A stretch of DNA of 64,000 nucleotides from Bacteroides cellulosilyticus (GCF_020091405.1 NZ_CP081903.1:3596501-3660500), one strand, 5' to 3'. Positions 18,881 through 27,779 are shown, counted from the stretch's first letter. The notes: generated from the letters alone by a model not told the origin. Program-made: numbers and translations.

Positions 18881-20761
18881 TTAATACTCCCATATCCAGA
18901 TATCAATGAGTTGTGATTTGTCGAAGTTGTCTCCAAGTTCCTTTATAATCTGCTCTTTTATCCGTTGTTTCCGTTTAGAGACAGAGGCCGGAGAAATATT
19001 CAGTATCTCTGCCATGTTCGATACAGAAATGCGCAACTTAATAAGACAACATACTTGCAGGTCATTTTCGGTGAACGATGGGAATTGTTCTTTTAGACGG
19101 AGAGTGAAGTTGTTGTATAGCTTATTTATATTTTCTTCCACTTCCGCCCATTGAACGATTGTGAGTTGTTTGGGCGATTTTATGAGAGAATCCAACGGCT
19201 TTATATATGGAATTAGTAATTTGCACAAGAATTCTTCACGGTTACGCAAGCGTGAATTTTCTTCTGCCATAGCATCGAAAGATGTTAATTGCGTTTTGAA
19301 TTTTCCTTGCATCTTTTGTGAATATTCCGCCATGTTCTGTTGTAATAGAATGGTTTCTTTTTGTAGATTCTCATTCTTTCTTTTGAGTTCATCCAATCCA
19401 TTTTGTTGCTCCAACATTGTCTCATGCAATTCTTCGTTTGCAGCCAACTGCTCAGAGAGTTGCATTATATGTACTCTATTTTGCGCCATTTGCATTTCAT
19501 TTTCATGTATTCGCAGGCTGTAGATGCGAAGCTGTTCTTCCTGCATCTGGATGGTACGTTCTTTTTGTATCAACTTACGCTGATAAAGGAAAATGAGGCA
19601 TGCTATGACTATTACTATAAATAATAGAATATATAAGTTGTTCCGTATAATCCGTTCGTTTTCTATTTGCAATGTCTTTTTTTCGTTCAGTAGCTTTTCA
19701 TGATCATACTTCTCTTTCATTGCTATGATTTCTTTGCCATGTTTTATTTTGGTAATCGAATCTATACATGTGTAGAATTTATCACAATATATCATAGCTT
19801 TAGCATAATTCTGAGGTACAGTACGATTGAGATAATATAGCGCTTGATATGCACCACATGCCGTATATATATTATCTGAGGTGGCAGCTTTATCAAGATA
19901 GTATTGAGCGGAGTCATTCATTTTTAGCTGACGATAGATATTTCCCACTGTTAAATAGTTTGGCAGGGATTCTTTATCTTTATTTATATGTAATGCTTCT
20001 AAGGCATATTCAAGAGCTTGTTTGTAATCTTTTGAATATGCTGCGCAAACAACTGCAAGTTCATTTAATGCAATAGTAGCTGAGATTTTATCATCTGCTT
20101 TTATTGCAACATCTAATGCATCCTTATAATAGCTAATGGATTTGTCCACATCTGGTTTTATAGAATATGCTCTGCCTAAGTACGATAAAGCAGAAGAAAT
20201 GTATACTTTATTATTTGATGACTTTGCAAAGTCATAAGCTTTTTGAAATGCAGTAATTGCATAATCTACTAAAGAGCGATATACATATATGTCTCCTATT
20301 CCGGCATATATTAAATGCGCCAATTGATAATCTTCGGTCTTTTCTATTTCTGTAGCAGCTTTTAAATAATATTTCAAAGCGGTTTCAGCGTCGTGTTTTT
20401 CATCATTATAATATATACCTTCCAAATATCCCGCAAGTGCTTTCCTTTGTGGATTTTCTTTTTGTTGAAAATACTTATAGCCAATTGATATTAAACTGTC
20501 AGATTCCAGTTCTATATAATTCTTTATTTTCGCTTGCGATAGTAACAGACACCACGTAGCATATTGATATTTATCAGCGGCCTTGGGTGGTGTCATTTTT
20601 TCAAGAATATGTAGTGCGCTATCGGGATATGCATACATACAATTTTCTGCTTGCGCCAGTTCAGGAAGTAGAGTTGGTGAAGACTCCGTGTGGGTGTTTG
20701 TGCATGATAGTACAAGTAAAATCCCCCAGATACAAATAATATATTTATTAGATAAGAACAT
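18881..20761 (-). CDS. Membrane TPR-HTH transcriptional regulator (locus A)
   Basis: A 626-residue protein with a lipoprotein-like start (GILLVLSCTNT), about 330 residues of tetratricopeptide repeats, one membrane span near 374-394 (LYILLFIVIVIACLIFLY), a long coiled coil and a C-terminal helix-turn-helix near 570-605 (FTENDLQVCCLIKLRISVS, then NISPASVSKRKQR). The likely topology is a periplasmic TPR sensor and a cytoplasmic DNA-binding domain, so a one-component transmembrane regulator. Its position next to the RiPP genes suggests it controls them. It has its own consensus promoter. Confidence 0.8.
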   Translation of the reverse strand: MFLSNKYIICIWGILLVLSCTNTHTESSPTLLPELAQAENCMYAYPDSALHILEKMTPPKAADKYQYATWCLLLSQAKIKNYIELESDSLISIGYKYFQQKENPQRKALAGYLEGIYYNDEKHDAETALKYYLKAATEIEKTEDYQLAHLIYAGIGDIYVYRSLVDYAITAFQKAYDFAKSSNNKVYISSALSYLGRAYSIKPDVDKSISYYKDALDVAIKADDKISATIALNELAVVCAAYSKDYKQALEYALEALHINKDKESLPNYLTVGNIYRQLKMNDSAQYYLDKAATSDNIYTACGAYQALYYLNRTVPQNYAKAMIYCDKFYTCIDSITKIKHGKEIIAMKEKYDHEKLLNEKKTLQIENERIIRNNLYILLFIVIVIACLIFLYQRKLIQKERTIQMQEEQLRIYSLRIHENEMQMAQNRVHIMQLSEQLAANEELHETMLEQQNGLDELKRKNENLQKETILLQQNMAEYSQKMQGKFKTQLTSFDAMAEENSRLRNREEFLCKLLIPYIKPLDSLIKSPKQLTIVQWAEVEENINKLYNNFTLRLKEQFPSFTENDLQVCCLIKLRISVSNMAEILNISPASVSKRKQRIKEQIIKELGDNFDKSQLIDIWIWEY

Positions 20762-20781
20762 AGTAGTAATCTATTTGAAAG

Positions 20782-20812
20782 CAAAAATAAATTATTTCTT
20801 GAAAAAAGCAAA
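20782..20812 (-). promoter_or_regulatory. Promoter of the locus A TPR-HTH regulator
   Basis: On the minus strand TTTG (plus 20809-20812) lies 19 bp from TATTTTTG (plus 20782-20789), matching the Bacteroides consensus. The start codon is about 20 bp away, so the leader is very short. Confidence 0.7.
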
Positions 20813-20962
20813 ATGTTGTACTACATTCTTTCGTTCGTCACTTCATTTTTTTTTGAGATGTATAATGAATCGTTTACCATGGGGTAACAAATAATCACTT
20901 CCCGACACGGTGGAAACAGAAATAATGCTTACCTTTGTGCGTAAGCAGAAAAAACAGAAGTC

Positions 20963-21871
20963 ATGGAACAGAAAGACAAATATATACGTTTTGATTGGGC
21001 GGTGAAGCGCTTGCTGCGCAACAAAGCCAACTTCGGCGTGCTCGAAGGCTTCCTCACCGTGTTGCTGGGCGAGCCTATCCGCATCGTCGAGATACTGGAA
21101 AGCGAGGGCAACCAGCAACGTGAAAGCGAGAAGTTCAACCGTGTGGACATCAAGGCGCGCAATAGCAAGGATGAAATCATCATCGTTGAGGTGCAGAACA
21201 CGCGCGAGATATACTATCTGGAGCGTATCCTCTTCGGCGTTGCCAAGGCCATCACGGAACATATCGAGCTGGGAGAGCTTTATTCGGAAGTGAAGAAAGT
21301 GTACTCCATCAGCATTCTCTATTTCGACATTGGCAAGGGGAACGATTACCTGTATCACGGTCAGAACTCCTTTGTGGGCGTGCATACGGGCGATTTTCTG
21401 GAGGTCACTACCAAAGAGAAGGACGCCATCGTGCGCAAGCTGCCTGCCGAAATCTTCCCCGAATACTTCCTGATTCGTGTGAATGAGTTCAACAAGGTGG
21501 CCGTCACCCCGCTTGAGGAATGGATAGAGTATCTGAAAACCGGCATCATCCGTCCCGATACGAAAGCTCCCGGACTGGAAGAGGCACGCCGCAAACTGAT
21601 TTATTATAATATGGACAGGGCGGAACAACTGGCGTATGACGAGCATATCAATGCCGTGATGATTCAGAATGATGTGCTGAGTACGGCGGCGGAGGAAGGA
21701 AGAGAGGAAGGATGGCAGAAAGGTATGCAGGAGGGCAGACAAGAAGGCATGCAGAAAGGCAGACAGGAAGAGAAAATAGAGAATGCCCGAACAATGAAAT
21801 CCTTGAATATCTCCTCTGAGGTTATCCATCAAGTAACGGGTTTAGCCATCAAAGACATAGAAGAATTATAA
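20963..21871 (+). CDS. Rpn-family recombination-promoting nuclease/putative transposase
   Basis: A 302-residue PD-(D/E)XK nuclease-family protein (Rpn, TIGR01784-like). Landmarks are FDWAVKRLLRNKANF at the N-terminus, the nuclease core RVDIKARNSKDEIIIVEVQ (Asp...Glu-x-Gln) near residues 55-75, and a C-terminal charged segment of GMQEGRQEGMQKGRQ-type repeats. Such proteins cut DNA and are common, variable accessory genes in Bacteroides. Its codons are visibly richer in G and C at third positions than those of the flanking genes, which suggests a separate origin. No terminal repeats were seen, so transposition is not supported here. Confidence 0.85.
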   Translation: MEQKDKYIRFDWAVKRLLRNKANFGVLEGFLTVLLGEPIRIVEILESEGNQQRESEKFNRVDIKARNSKDEIIIVEVQNTREIYYLERILFGVAKAITEHIELGELYSEVKKVYSISILYFDIGKGNDYLYHGQNSFVGVHTGDFLEVTTKEKDAIVRKLPAEIFPEYFLIRVNEFNKVAVTPLEEWIEYLKTGIIRPDTKAPGLEEARRKLIYYNMDRAEQLAYDEHINAVMIQNDVLSTAAEEGREEGWQKGMQEGRQEGMQKGRQEEKIENARTMKSLNISSEVIHQVTGLAIKDIEEL

Positions 21872-22496
21872 ATAGCACAAGATACTATTCATTTTCGTCT
21901 CGCCCGATTTCCGTTTTATGAGAAGCAGGCGGGACGTTCTGTTTTCCGGCGTAGAGACAGAGACATGAACCTAGAATATTGGGGGGTAAATAGATAAGTA
22001 ATAATTTTAATCAATAACAAGTATTCCATTAATAACTGTAATCAGCGTTTTTAAAGAATAATAGCTACATTTTTTAAGAATGTTCTCCGCGTTTATTAAC
22101 AGCGCAAAAAACGGTAATTAAACCTGATTTGGATATATTTCAACAAAAAAGGCAGTAATCCTTGTGAGGAAATACTGCCTTTACTTCTTTTATACTCGTT
22201 GCTATTTAGGTATATATTTGATATCTGTTTTTTTTGAAAATATTGTCAGATTTATTACTTTTATGATGCTTTGCTGTAAGGATATTGCGGTATTCTTTGG
22301 AATAGAACGTTCTGGAAAATACATTCCGGTAAGTTCCGAGAAAAGAGAAAGTAAGTTTTTCCATTTGCTAAAGTTTTAGGTGTATATTAGAGTTCTGTTT
22401 TTAAACTTCTACAAAGATATTACATCAGAAAGGTGAAGTCAAGTGTTTCAGCCTTCATTTTAAATCGTTTTTCTATTTATGATGCTAATCTTTTGA
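21872..22496. other. Gene-free interval of 625 bp with one hairpin
   Basis: The interval is AT-rich and holds a terminator-like hairpin (aaaggcagta 22148-22157 / tactgccttt 22173-22182). A 71-codon frame at 22164-22379 overlaps this hairpin and has no recognisable features, so I do not call it. Nothing else was seen. Confidence 0.6.
22148..22182. terminator. Hairpin with A and T tails
   Basis: A 10-bp perfect stem with an A-rich left flank and a T-containing right flank. It could terminate transcription from either side. Confidence 0.65.
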
Positions 22497-23066
22497 TTAA
22501 TAGTATTTTTCAATTCCGCCAAATCCTGCTATTGTTTTATTGTCTTTTGTTTTGCTGATGAAGTTGTTTAACCGCTTCTCAAATTCTTCAGGACGTTTTC
22601 TCGCAGCCTCGATGTACGCTATTCGGATTCGCTTATATGCTTCGGAAAATGGTTGATAGTTTTTCCATACCGTTTCATTTTCTTTCAATTTATCAATTAT
22701 ATCATTGGGAAAAATGAAAGGCTCAGATAAAATACTTCGCGTTTTTTCTTCAAATTTTGGGTGTATCATTTTATTTTCCAATAGCCATTTAAGTCTTTCT
22801 TTGTTGGCTTGCGAGTAAGTGCTTTTAGGGTTTCTGGGTGTGAAACGCTGAATTTTATGATCTTTGTCAAATGGTTTTGTTGTACTGTCAATCCAATCGA
22901 AGCAAAGGGCTTCTTCAACGGCATCATTGTATAAAATGCTTTTTTTGCCGGACGACTTATAGGGAAATACAAACCATATTTCACAGGAGGTTTCAAAGTT
23001 GTCCATTAACCACCTTCTCCAATCTTCTCGATTCTCAAAATACTTTATTTTATCTTCTGTAGTCAT
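22497..23066 (-). CDS. OmdA/YdeI-family protein
   Basis: A 189-residue soluble protein. The N-terminal block with WLMDNFETSCEIWFVFPYK, ALCFDWIDSTTKPFD and QRFTPRNPKSTYSQANK, and the C-terminal helical part with AYIEAARKRPEEFEKRL, match the bacteriocin-protection YdeI/OmpD-associated family (PF13376-type). Homologues have been linked to resistance to cationic peptides, but the biochemical role is not established. It is encoded between two RiPP loci, which may be coincidence. It appears monocistronic. Confidence 0.8.
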   Translation of the reverse strand: MTTEDKIKYFENREDWRRWLMDNFETSCEIWFVFPYKSSGKKSILYNDAVEEALCFDWIDSTTKPFDKDHKIQRFTPRNPKSTYSQANKERLKWLLENKMIHPKFEEKTRSILSEPFIFPNDIIDKLKENETVWKNYQPFSEAYKRIRIAYIEAARKRPEEFEKRLNNFISKTKDNKTIAGFGGIEKYY

Positions 23067-23546
23067 AGCAAGTTATTCAAACTAATCATTTTACTGCTTT
23101 ACTTTCGTGGTAATGAAGCATTTCGCAATTTACTTTTTACCTCAACAATTACTGTACGTAGCGCAACTACCATTTTATACGATGCTAAAAAACATGCAGG
23201 TTCCGATGGCTTAATGGCTTATTATAGCTGCCAAAAATACTAAATATTGAAGAAACAGCCTCAATTATCTTTTAAAACCTTTGCCATGATTTGTTTTGAG
23301 GTATCTTATATATAAAAAAACGTGTGGGCTTGATCTGTTCTTTGACTTCAGTATAACTAAGGTAATTCTTCACTATAGAACTAAAACTTGGCATGAGGTC
23401 ACTTCACAAGTTTGATAATGGACTTAATGCGAAAATATATTTGTTTCTTAATATTTTATCCAGTCCTGTTAAACTGGACTGGTACTATCTACATTTGTAT
23501 TGTGAGAATAAGTAACTCGAATTATCAATTTAAAGTTTAGACTGTT
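23067..23546. other. 480-bp interval upstream of locus B precursors
   Basis: No gene is recognised in 23067-23400. A stretch around 23100-23240 is open for about 40 codons (ending in YYSCQKY) but resembles no family I know. The right end holds the locus B promoter/operator described separately. Confidence 0.5.
23460..23497 (+). promoter_or_regulatory. Promoter/operator candidate of the locus B precursor operon
   Basis: TACATTTG (23490-23497) fits the TAnnTTTG -7 box. The dyad ccagtcc (23460-23466)-9 bp-ggactgg (23476-23482) covers the place where the -33 box should be (TGTT at 23467-23470). The arrangement suggests an activator or repressor site. The first start codon is 50 bp downstream. 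Confidence 0.45.
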
Positions 23547-23744
23547 ATGAAACAAGAAGAAAAACGGCAACTGGCCGGTGAACTGAAAAATGCGGCCGAG
23601 GATGTGTTAAGTTTGGATGATATGGAGAAGGTTGAAGGTGGTGGATTGGTTAATCCTAGATGCGTAAAGAACAAAGTGGCACAATGTGCCAGTTGTACTC
23701 AAACAACGATTAATGATGCGAAAGAACTTACAAGCCAATTTTAG
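23547..23744 (+). CDS. RiPP precursor peptide 1 (locus B)
   Basis: A 65-residue peptide. Its leader (residues 1-32) ends in LSLDDMEKVEGG and is nearly identical to that of the next gene: both read MxQxEKRxLAxEL, then NAAxDVLxLDDMEKV. The core after the glycines contains three cysteines, Cys39, Cys47 and Cys50, in the order RCVKNKVAQCASCTQTT. Double-glycine leader, conserved core cysteines, tandem duplication and an adjacent radical SAM/SPASM gene together support a modified peptide precursor. The final product is unknown. Confidence 0.82.
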   Translation: MKQEEKRQLAGELKNAAEDVLSLDDMEKVEGGGLVNPRCVKNKVAQCASCTQTTINDAKELTSQF

Positions 23745-23799
23745 AGAATGGTATGTAAGATCGGTAACTTAAATATTAATATTAAATTTTGAATTAATT

Positions 23800-23994
23800 A
23801 TGGAACAAGATGAAAAAAGAAAATTAGCTGATGAATTGAGAAATGCAGCTGACGATGTGTTGAATTTGGACGATATGGAAAAAGTGGCAGGTGGCCTTCT
23901 TGATTTGAAATGCGTGAATAACAATGTAGCTTTATGCGGTTGTACTCAAACGAGTACGGAGAAGCTTCAACAAGCTACAAAAGATCAGGGATAG
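23800..23994 (+). CDS. RiPP precursor peptide 2 (locus B)
   Basis: A 64-residue paralogue of the previous gene, 55 bp downstream. The leader ends in LNLDDMEKVAGG (Gly31-Gly32). The core has Cys38, Cys46 and Cys48 in KCVNNNVALCGCTQTS, so the pattern C-V-x-N-x-V-A-x-C-x(1-2)-C-T-Q-T is conserved while the spacing of the last two cysteines differs by one residue. The C-terminal tails diverge. This is the conservation profile expected of two peptides handled by one enzyme. Confidence 0.82.
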   Translation: MEQDEKRKLADELRNAADDVLNLDDMEKVAGGLLDLKCVNNNVALCGCTQTSTEKLQQATKDQG

Positions 23995-24015
23995 ATAGAA
24001 ATATCTATAATTGTA

Positions 24016-24078
24016 TGTGTCAAAAAGCAAGAATATTGCCATATGATGAATAGACTTGTTTTTGACACATCTTTTTTT
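24016..24078 (+). terminator. Intrinsic (probably leaky) terminator between precursors and maturase
   Basis: The arms tgtgtcaaaaagcaag (24016-24031) and cttgtttttgacaca (24055-24069) pair with one bulge across a 23-base loop and are followed by a run of seven T. It lies 22 bp after precursor 2 and 76 bp before the maturase, so it could set a high precursor-to-enzyme ratio. Confidence 0.75.
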
Positions 24079-24153
24079 GTACAAACAAAGAACTTAGAGC
24101 ATGTGGGATAAGTAATTGAGGGAAATATTCTTTTTATATTAAAACGATGAAAT

Positions 24154-25473
24154 ATGATTGAAAGTAAATATAACTATTATACACAAGATGGAGATAAGAT
24201 GATTTGTCTGAATGGTATCTCTAAAATGGTTTTTTCTGTTCCAATAGATACTTTTAATTTTATAAAGGAGATATTGACGGATGAAAATAAGCAGGTACAA
24301 GAGCCTGCCATAACAGAAAGACTTGTGGAAATGCATTTCTTGGTAAACGACAACAAACAGGAAATCGATACTCTGCTGGAGAATAAAAGAAAGGATGCAA
24401 ATAGTTCTATTTATCAATTGATTCTCAATCCCACCCAAGATTGTATTTTTAGATGCTGGTATTGTTACGAGACTCATCGGGAAAGTAAGATGAGTGACAC
24501 CACGATAGATAATATCAAAAGGCTTGTGATAAAAGTGTTGGACCGGGAAGACATTGATAGAATAATGATAGGTTGGTTTGGCGGAGAACCTTTAATGTAT
24601 TTTGATGATATTGTTTATCCGTTGTCTATTTTTATCAAGAAGGAAGCTGAAAAACGAAATAAATCTTTTTCTTGTAATATGACAACAAATGGCTTCCTGC
24701 TGACAAAAGAAGTTGTAAGAAAATGTAGTCTGATAAATTTAAACTTGCTACAGATTACCTTGGATGGCGATGAGAATAATCATAATAAAACCAGAAATAA
24801 GAATGGAGAACCCTCTTTCGAAAAGATAGTGGATAATTGCATAGACTTCTGTTCTTATCTTCCGGATAATCGTTTAGCATTAAGGATTAATTATACTGAT
24901 AAAATAATCCAAACTGATTTTGCAAAAGTACTTGACGTAATTCCGGAGAATATACGTCCTCAGATCGATGTTATGTTTAAAAGAGTTTGGCAGACATATG
25001 ACAAGAAGGTGCAAAAGACACCTTTAGGACTACTCAGTAATGTGGAAAAACTGAAGAAGATGAATTTCGGGTATAACTATGAAACGGATTTTAGTTTTAT
25101 AGGAGGATGTTTATGTTATGCTGATAGAAATAACTATGCTAATCTGAATTTTGACGGCAAGGCCTATAGATGTACTGCCGAAGATTATAATTCATGTAAC
25201 GCATTGGGTTATTTGAATGATGACGGTGACATAATTTGGGAAAATGAAACAGTGAAAAACTTTTGCTCAAAACCCTATATTGAGGATACCAAATGTATGG
25301 AATGTAATTTATTGCCTATATGCGGTGGACCTTGTTTTAAACGTAAATATCAGTATATCACCAATAAAACAGATTTCTGTATGGTGGATAAACTGGATAC
25401 TGACCTGGATCATTTTGTGAGAGAATATTATGGATATGTTCAGAAGAAGAAACATAGAATATTAGAAGTATGA
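24154..25473 (+). CDS. Radical SAM/SPASM peptide maturase (locus B)
   Basis: A 439-residue enzyme with an N-terminal region of about 90 residues that may bind the leader, a radical SAM domain with Cys97, Cys101 and Cys104 (CIFRCWYC) and the SAM-binding GWFGGEPLM motif, and a SPASM C-terminus with CTAEDYNSC, CMECNLLPICGGPC and a final FCMVDK. It most likely modifies the two precursors encoded upstream. Its stop codon overlaps the start of the barrel gene (ATGA, 25470-25473), so the two are translationally coupled. A decayed copy of its last 27 codons persists at 27896-27979. Confidence 0.9.
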   Translation: MIESKYNYYTQDGDKMICLNGISKMVFSVPIDTFNFIKEILTDENKQVQEPAITERLVEMHFLVNDNKQEIDTLLENKRKDANSSIYQLILNPTQDCIFRCWYCYETHRESKMSDTTIDNIKRLVIKVLDREDIDRIMIGWFGGEPLMYFDDIVYPLSIFIKKEAEKRNKSFSCNMTTNGFLLTKEVVRKCSLINLNLLQITLDGDENNHNKTRNKNGEPSFEKIVDNCIDFCSYLPDNRLALRINYTDKIIQTDFAKVLDVIPENIRPQIDVMFKRVWQTYDKKVQKTPLGLLSNVEKLKKMNFGYNYETDFSFIGGCLCYADRNNYANLNFDGKAYRCTAEDYNSCNALGYLNDDGDIIWENETVKNFCSKPYIEDTKCMECNLLPICGGPCFKRKYQYITNKTDFCMVDKLDTDLDHFVREYYGYVQKKKHRILEV

Positions 25474-27779
25474 AACGATTAATTATTAGCTTGTTCCTGA
25501 TGATATATGCTTTAGGTTATATTATGGGGCAAAATATTACCGGATGTTTGGTTGATGATAATAAGGCTCCTATTTCATACGCTAATGTCGTACTATTATC
25601 TCTGCCTGATTCAATCTTTTTAGGAGGTGTTGTTACAGATGATTCGGGTTACTTCTGTTTTGAGAAACCCGACAGTCGGGGGAAATTGGTACGTATATCC
25701 TCTATTGGCTATGAAACTGCCGAGTTTCTTCTGACTAAAAGGGAATTGGGGACATTGATATTGAAAACTGCCACTATGATGTTGGATGAGGCTGTTGTTG
25801 TAGGCAGACGTCCTACTTATTCATTGAAACAGGGAACTTTGACAACTAATGTTGAAAATACTCTGCTAAGCAGCTTAGGTACGGCTAATGATGTTCTGAA
25901 GCGTGTTCCCGGGCTACAAATAAACGATGGGAATGTAACTGTTTTTGGGAAAGGAACTCCTTTGATATATATTAATGGACGCCAAGTAAGAGATTTGTCT
26001 GAATTGGAGCAACTCAATTCGAAAGAAATAGCTAAAGTTGAACTGATCACTAATCCCGGAGCGGAATATGATGCAGAGGTGAAAGCCGTATTGAGAATAA
26101 AGACAGTGAAACCTGTTGGAGAAGGAATTGGTGGAAGTGTCCGAACTGCATTGCAGAAAGGAGAATTATGGAGTAATAATCAGCAGGTTGCATTGAACTA
26201 CAGAAAACAAAAACTGGATATATTCGGATCTTTATATTATGATAAAAAAAGAAGAATAGAGAAGCAGGAAGACTTGCAAACCGTGTATGCTGATCAGGTG
26301 TTAGAGATAAACGGAAAATCGCGTTCCCCTCTTTCTCTGGATTATATTCAGGGAGAAGGCGGATTAAATTATCAACTTGATGATAAAAATTCGGTAGGTC
26401 TGCGTTATACAATTAATCATAGTTCATCAAAGAGTTCTGTCCCTGATAATTATGAGGTGAAATTGGATGGTGCGGCCTATGATCATCTTGATTTTATGAA
26501 CAGAATGAACGGGGATGGTGATACCCACAAAGTAAATGCTTATTACACCGGGATGTGGGGATCTAAGTTGGGAGTAGACTTAAATATTGACTGGCTATAT
26601 GGGGATAGTGAAAACAATCAAAATATTACAGAACATAGTACGACAGAAGGTGAACGAACCGTTCACGCACGAAGTGCTTCCCGTAATAATTTATATGCCG
26701 GGAAATTAGTTTTTTCCTATCCGATAGCTAAGGGGACATTGAAATTTGGCCCTGAAGTAAGTTTTACTAATCGCCATAGTAGCTATGTGAATAAAGAACA
26801 AATTTTAGAGGACTCGCACAGTAAGGCCACCTCTGACAATCAGTCTGTTTTTATCAGTTATGATGTACCGATAAACAAGGTGTACTTGTCGGCAGGACTT
26901 CGCTACGAACATGTTTCTTTTGCTTATTACGAGGAGGATATAAAGCAGGAAGAACAAAGTAAGGATTATAATAATATATTTCCCAGCTTATCCATCTTCT
27001 TTCCGGTTAAGGAATGGCAGTTTTCTTTAGGTTATGCTGCCCGTACGAAGCGTCCTACTTATTCGGCTTTACGTAGTGATATACAATATGCCAACCGCTA
27101 TACCTATGAGCGTGGTAATCCATCGTTGCAGCCGGAGACGGAACATGATATTTCATTTCAGACGATGTATAAGTATGTTCAATTTTCTGTTTACTACTCT
27201 TATACAAAAGATGCCATCCTTTCTGTAACTTATCCTTATAAAGAAGATAATCTGGTCACTGTATTCGGAATTGAAAATGTTTCCAAGTGGCAAGCTTATG
27301 GTGCCTCTTTGTCCGTTGCTCCTAAAATTGGAATCTGGGAACCTATCTGGAATTTTGAATTCATGCGGCAAGTATTGGAAGGAAAATATCTGGGTAAGCA
27401 AAAGCATTTTAACCGTCCGGCAATAGCGGCCAGTTTAACTAATCAGTTTCGTTTGCCGTGGGGACTCATATTTTCAGCCGATATATCTTGTTCTAATAAA
27501 TATCACTCGGGATATGTTTTGAATAAGGCCAATATGTGGGTAGATTGCGGATTAAGAAAAGCTTTTCTTGGTGGAGCCTTGAATGTTAGTTTGCAGGCAA
27601 ATGATATTTTTGCTTCTATGAGGAATTCTTTTATAAATTATGGAGAGATTATGACTTTTGATAAATGGAACTATAATGATAGTCGCCAAGTGAGATTAAG
27701 GGTTTCTTATCGTTTCAATGCTTCACGTAGCAAATATAAAGGTACAGGTGCCGGTATGGATGAGAAGGCAAGATTATGA
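25470..27779 (+). CDS. Outer membrane beta-barrel protein with CarboxypepD_reg and plug-like domains (locus B)
   Basis: A 769-residue protein with a signal peptide (LIISLFLMIYALGYIMG), an N-terminal carboxypeptidase-regulatory-like domain (about residues 22-105), a plug-like region (DVLKRVPGLQINDGNVTVFG, then LIYINGRQVRD and VELITNPGAEYDAEV), and a C-terminal barrel ending in RLRVSYRFNASRSK. It fits the outer membrane beta-barrel family PF14905, related to TonB-dependent receptors. No TonB box was identified. Coupled translation with the maturase suggests it moves the peptide product, its ligand complex or a precursor across the outer membrane; direction is unknown. Confidence 0.85.
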   Translation: MKRLIISLFLMIYALGYIMGQNITGCLVDDNKAPISYANVVLLSLPDSIFLGGVVTDDSGYFCFEKPDSRGKLVRISSIGYETAEFLLTKRELGTLILKTATMMLDEAVVVGRRPTYSLKQGTLTTNVENTLLSSLGTANDVLKRVPGLQINDGNVTVFGKGTPLIYINGRQVRDLSELEQLNSKEIAKVELITNPGAEYDAEVKAVLRIKTVKPVGEGIGGSVRTALQKGELWSNNQQVALNYRKQKLDIFGSLYYDKKRRIEKQEDLQTVYADQVLEINGKSRSPLSLDYIQGEGGLNYQLDDKNSVGLRYTINHSSSKSSVPDNYEVKLDGAAYDHLDFMNRMNGDGDTHKVNAYYTGMWGSKLGVDLNIDWLYGDSENNQNITEHSTTEGERTVHARSASRNNLYAGKLVFSYPIAKGTLKFGPEVSFTNRHSSYVNKEQILEDSHSKATSDNQSVFISYDVPINKVYLSAGLRYEHVSFAYYEEDIKQEEQSKDYNNIFPSLSIFFPVKEWQFSLGYAARTKRPTYSALRSDIQYANRYTYERGNPSLQPETEHDISFQTMYKYVQFSVYYSYTKDAILSVTYPYKEDNLVTVFGIENVSKWQAYGASLSVAPKIGIWEPIWNFEFMRQVLEGKYLGKQKHFNRPAIAASLTNQFRLPWGLIFSADISCSNKYHSGYVLNKANMWVDCGLRKAFLGGALNVSLQANDIFASMRNSFINYGEIMTFDKWNYNDSRQVRLRVSYRFNASRSKYKGTGAGMDEKARL

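Noticed and set aside
20963..21871. Rpn gene as an active insertion sequence
   Set aside because: No terminal inverted repeats or target duplication were found around it.
22164..22379. 71-codon hydrophobic plus-strand frame
   Set aside because: It starts inside a terminator-like hairpin and shows no family features, so it is probably chance in AT-rich DNA.
23100..23240. Short open stretch of about 40 codons upstream of locus B as a gene fragment
   Set aside because: I could not match it to any family and it has no good start, so it is left as unassigned intergenic sequence.
25470..27779. Polysaccharide utilisation locus receptor
   Set aside because: There is no SusD-like gene. The coupling is to a peptide maturase, and the barrel belongs to the PF14905-like type.
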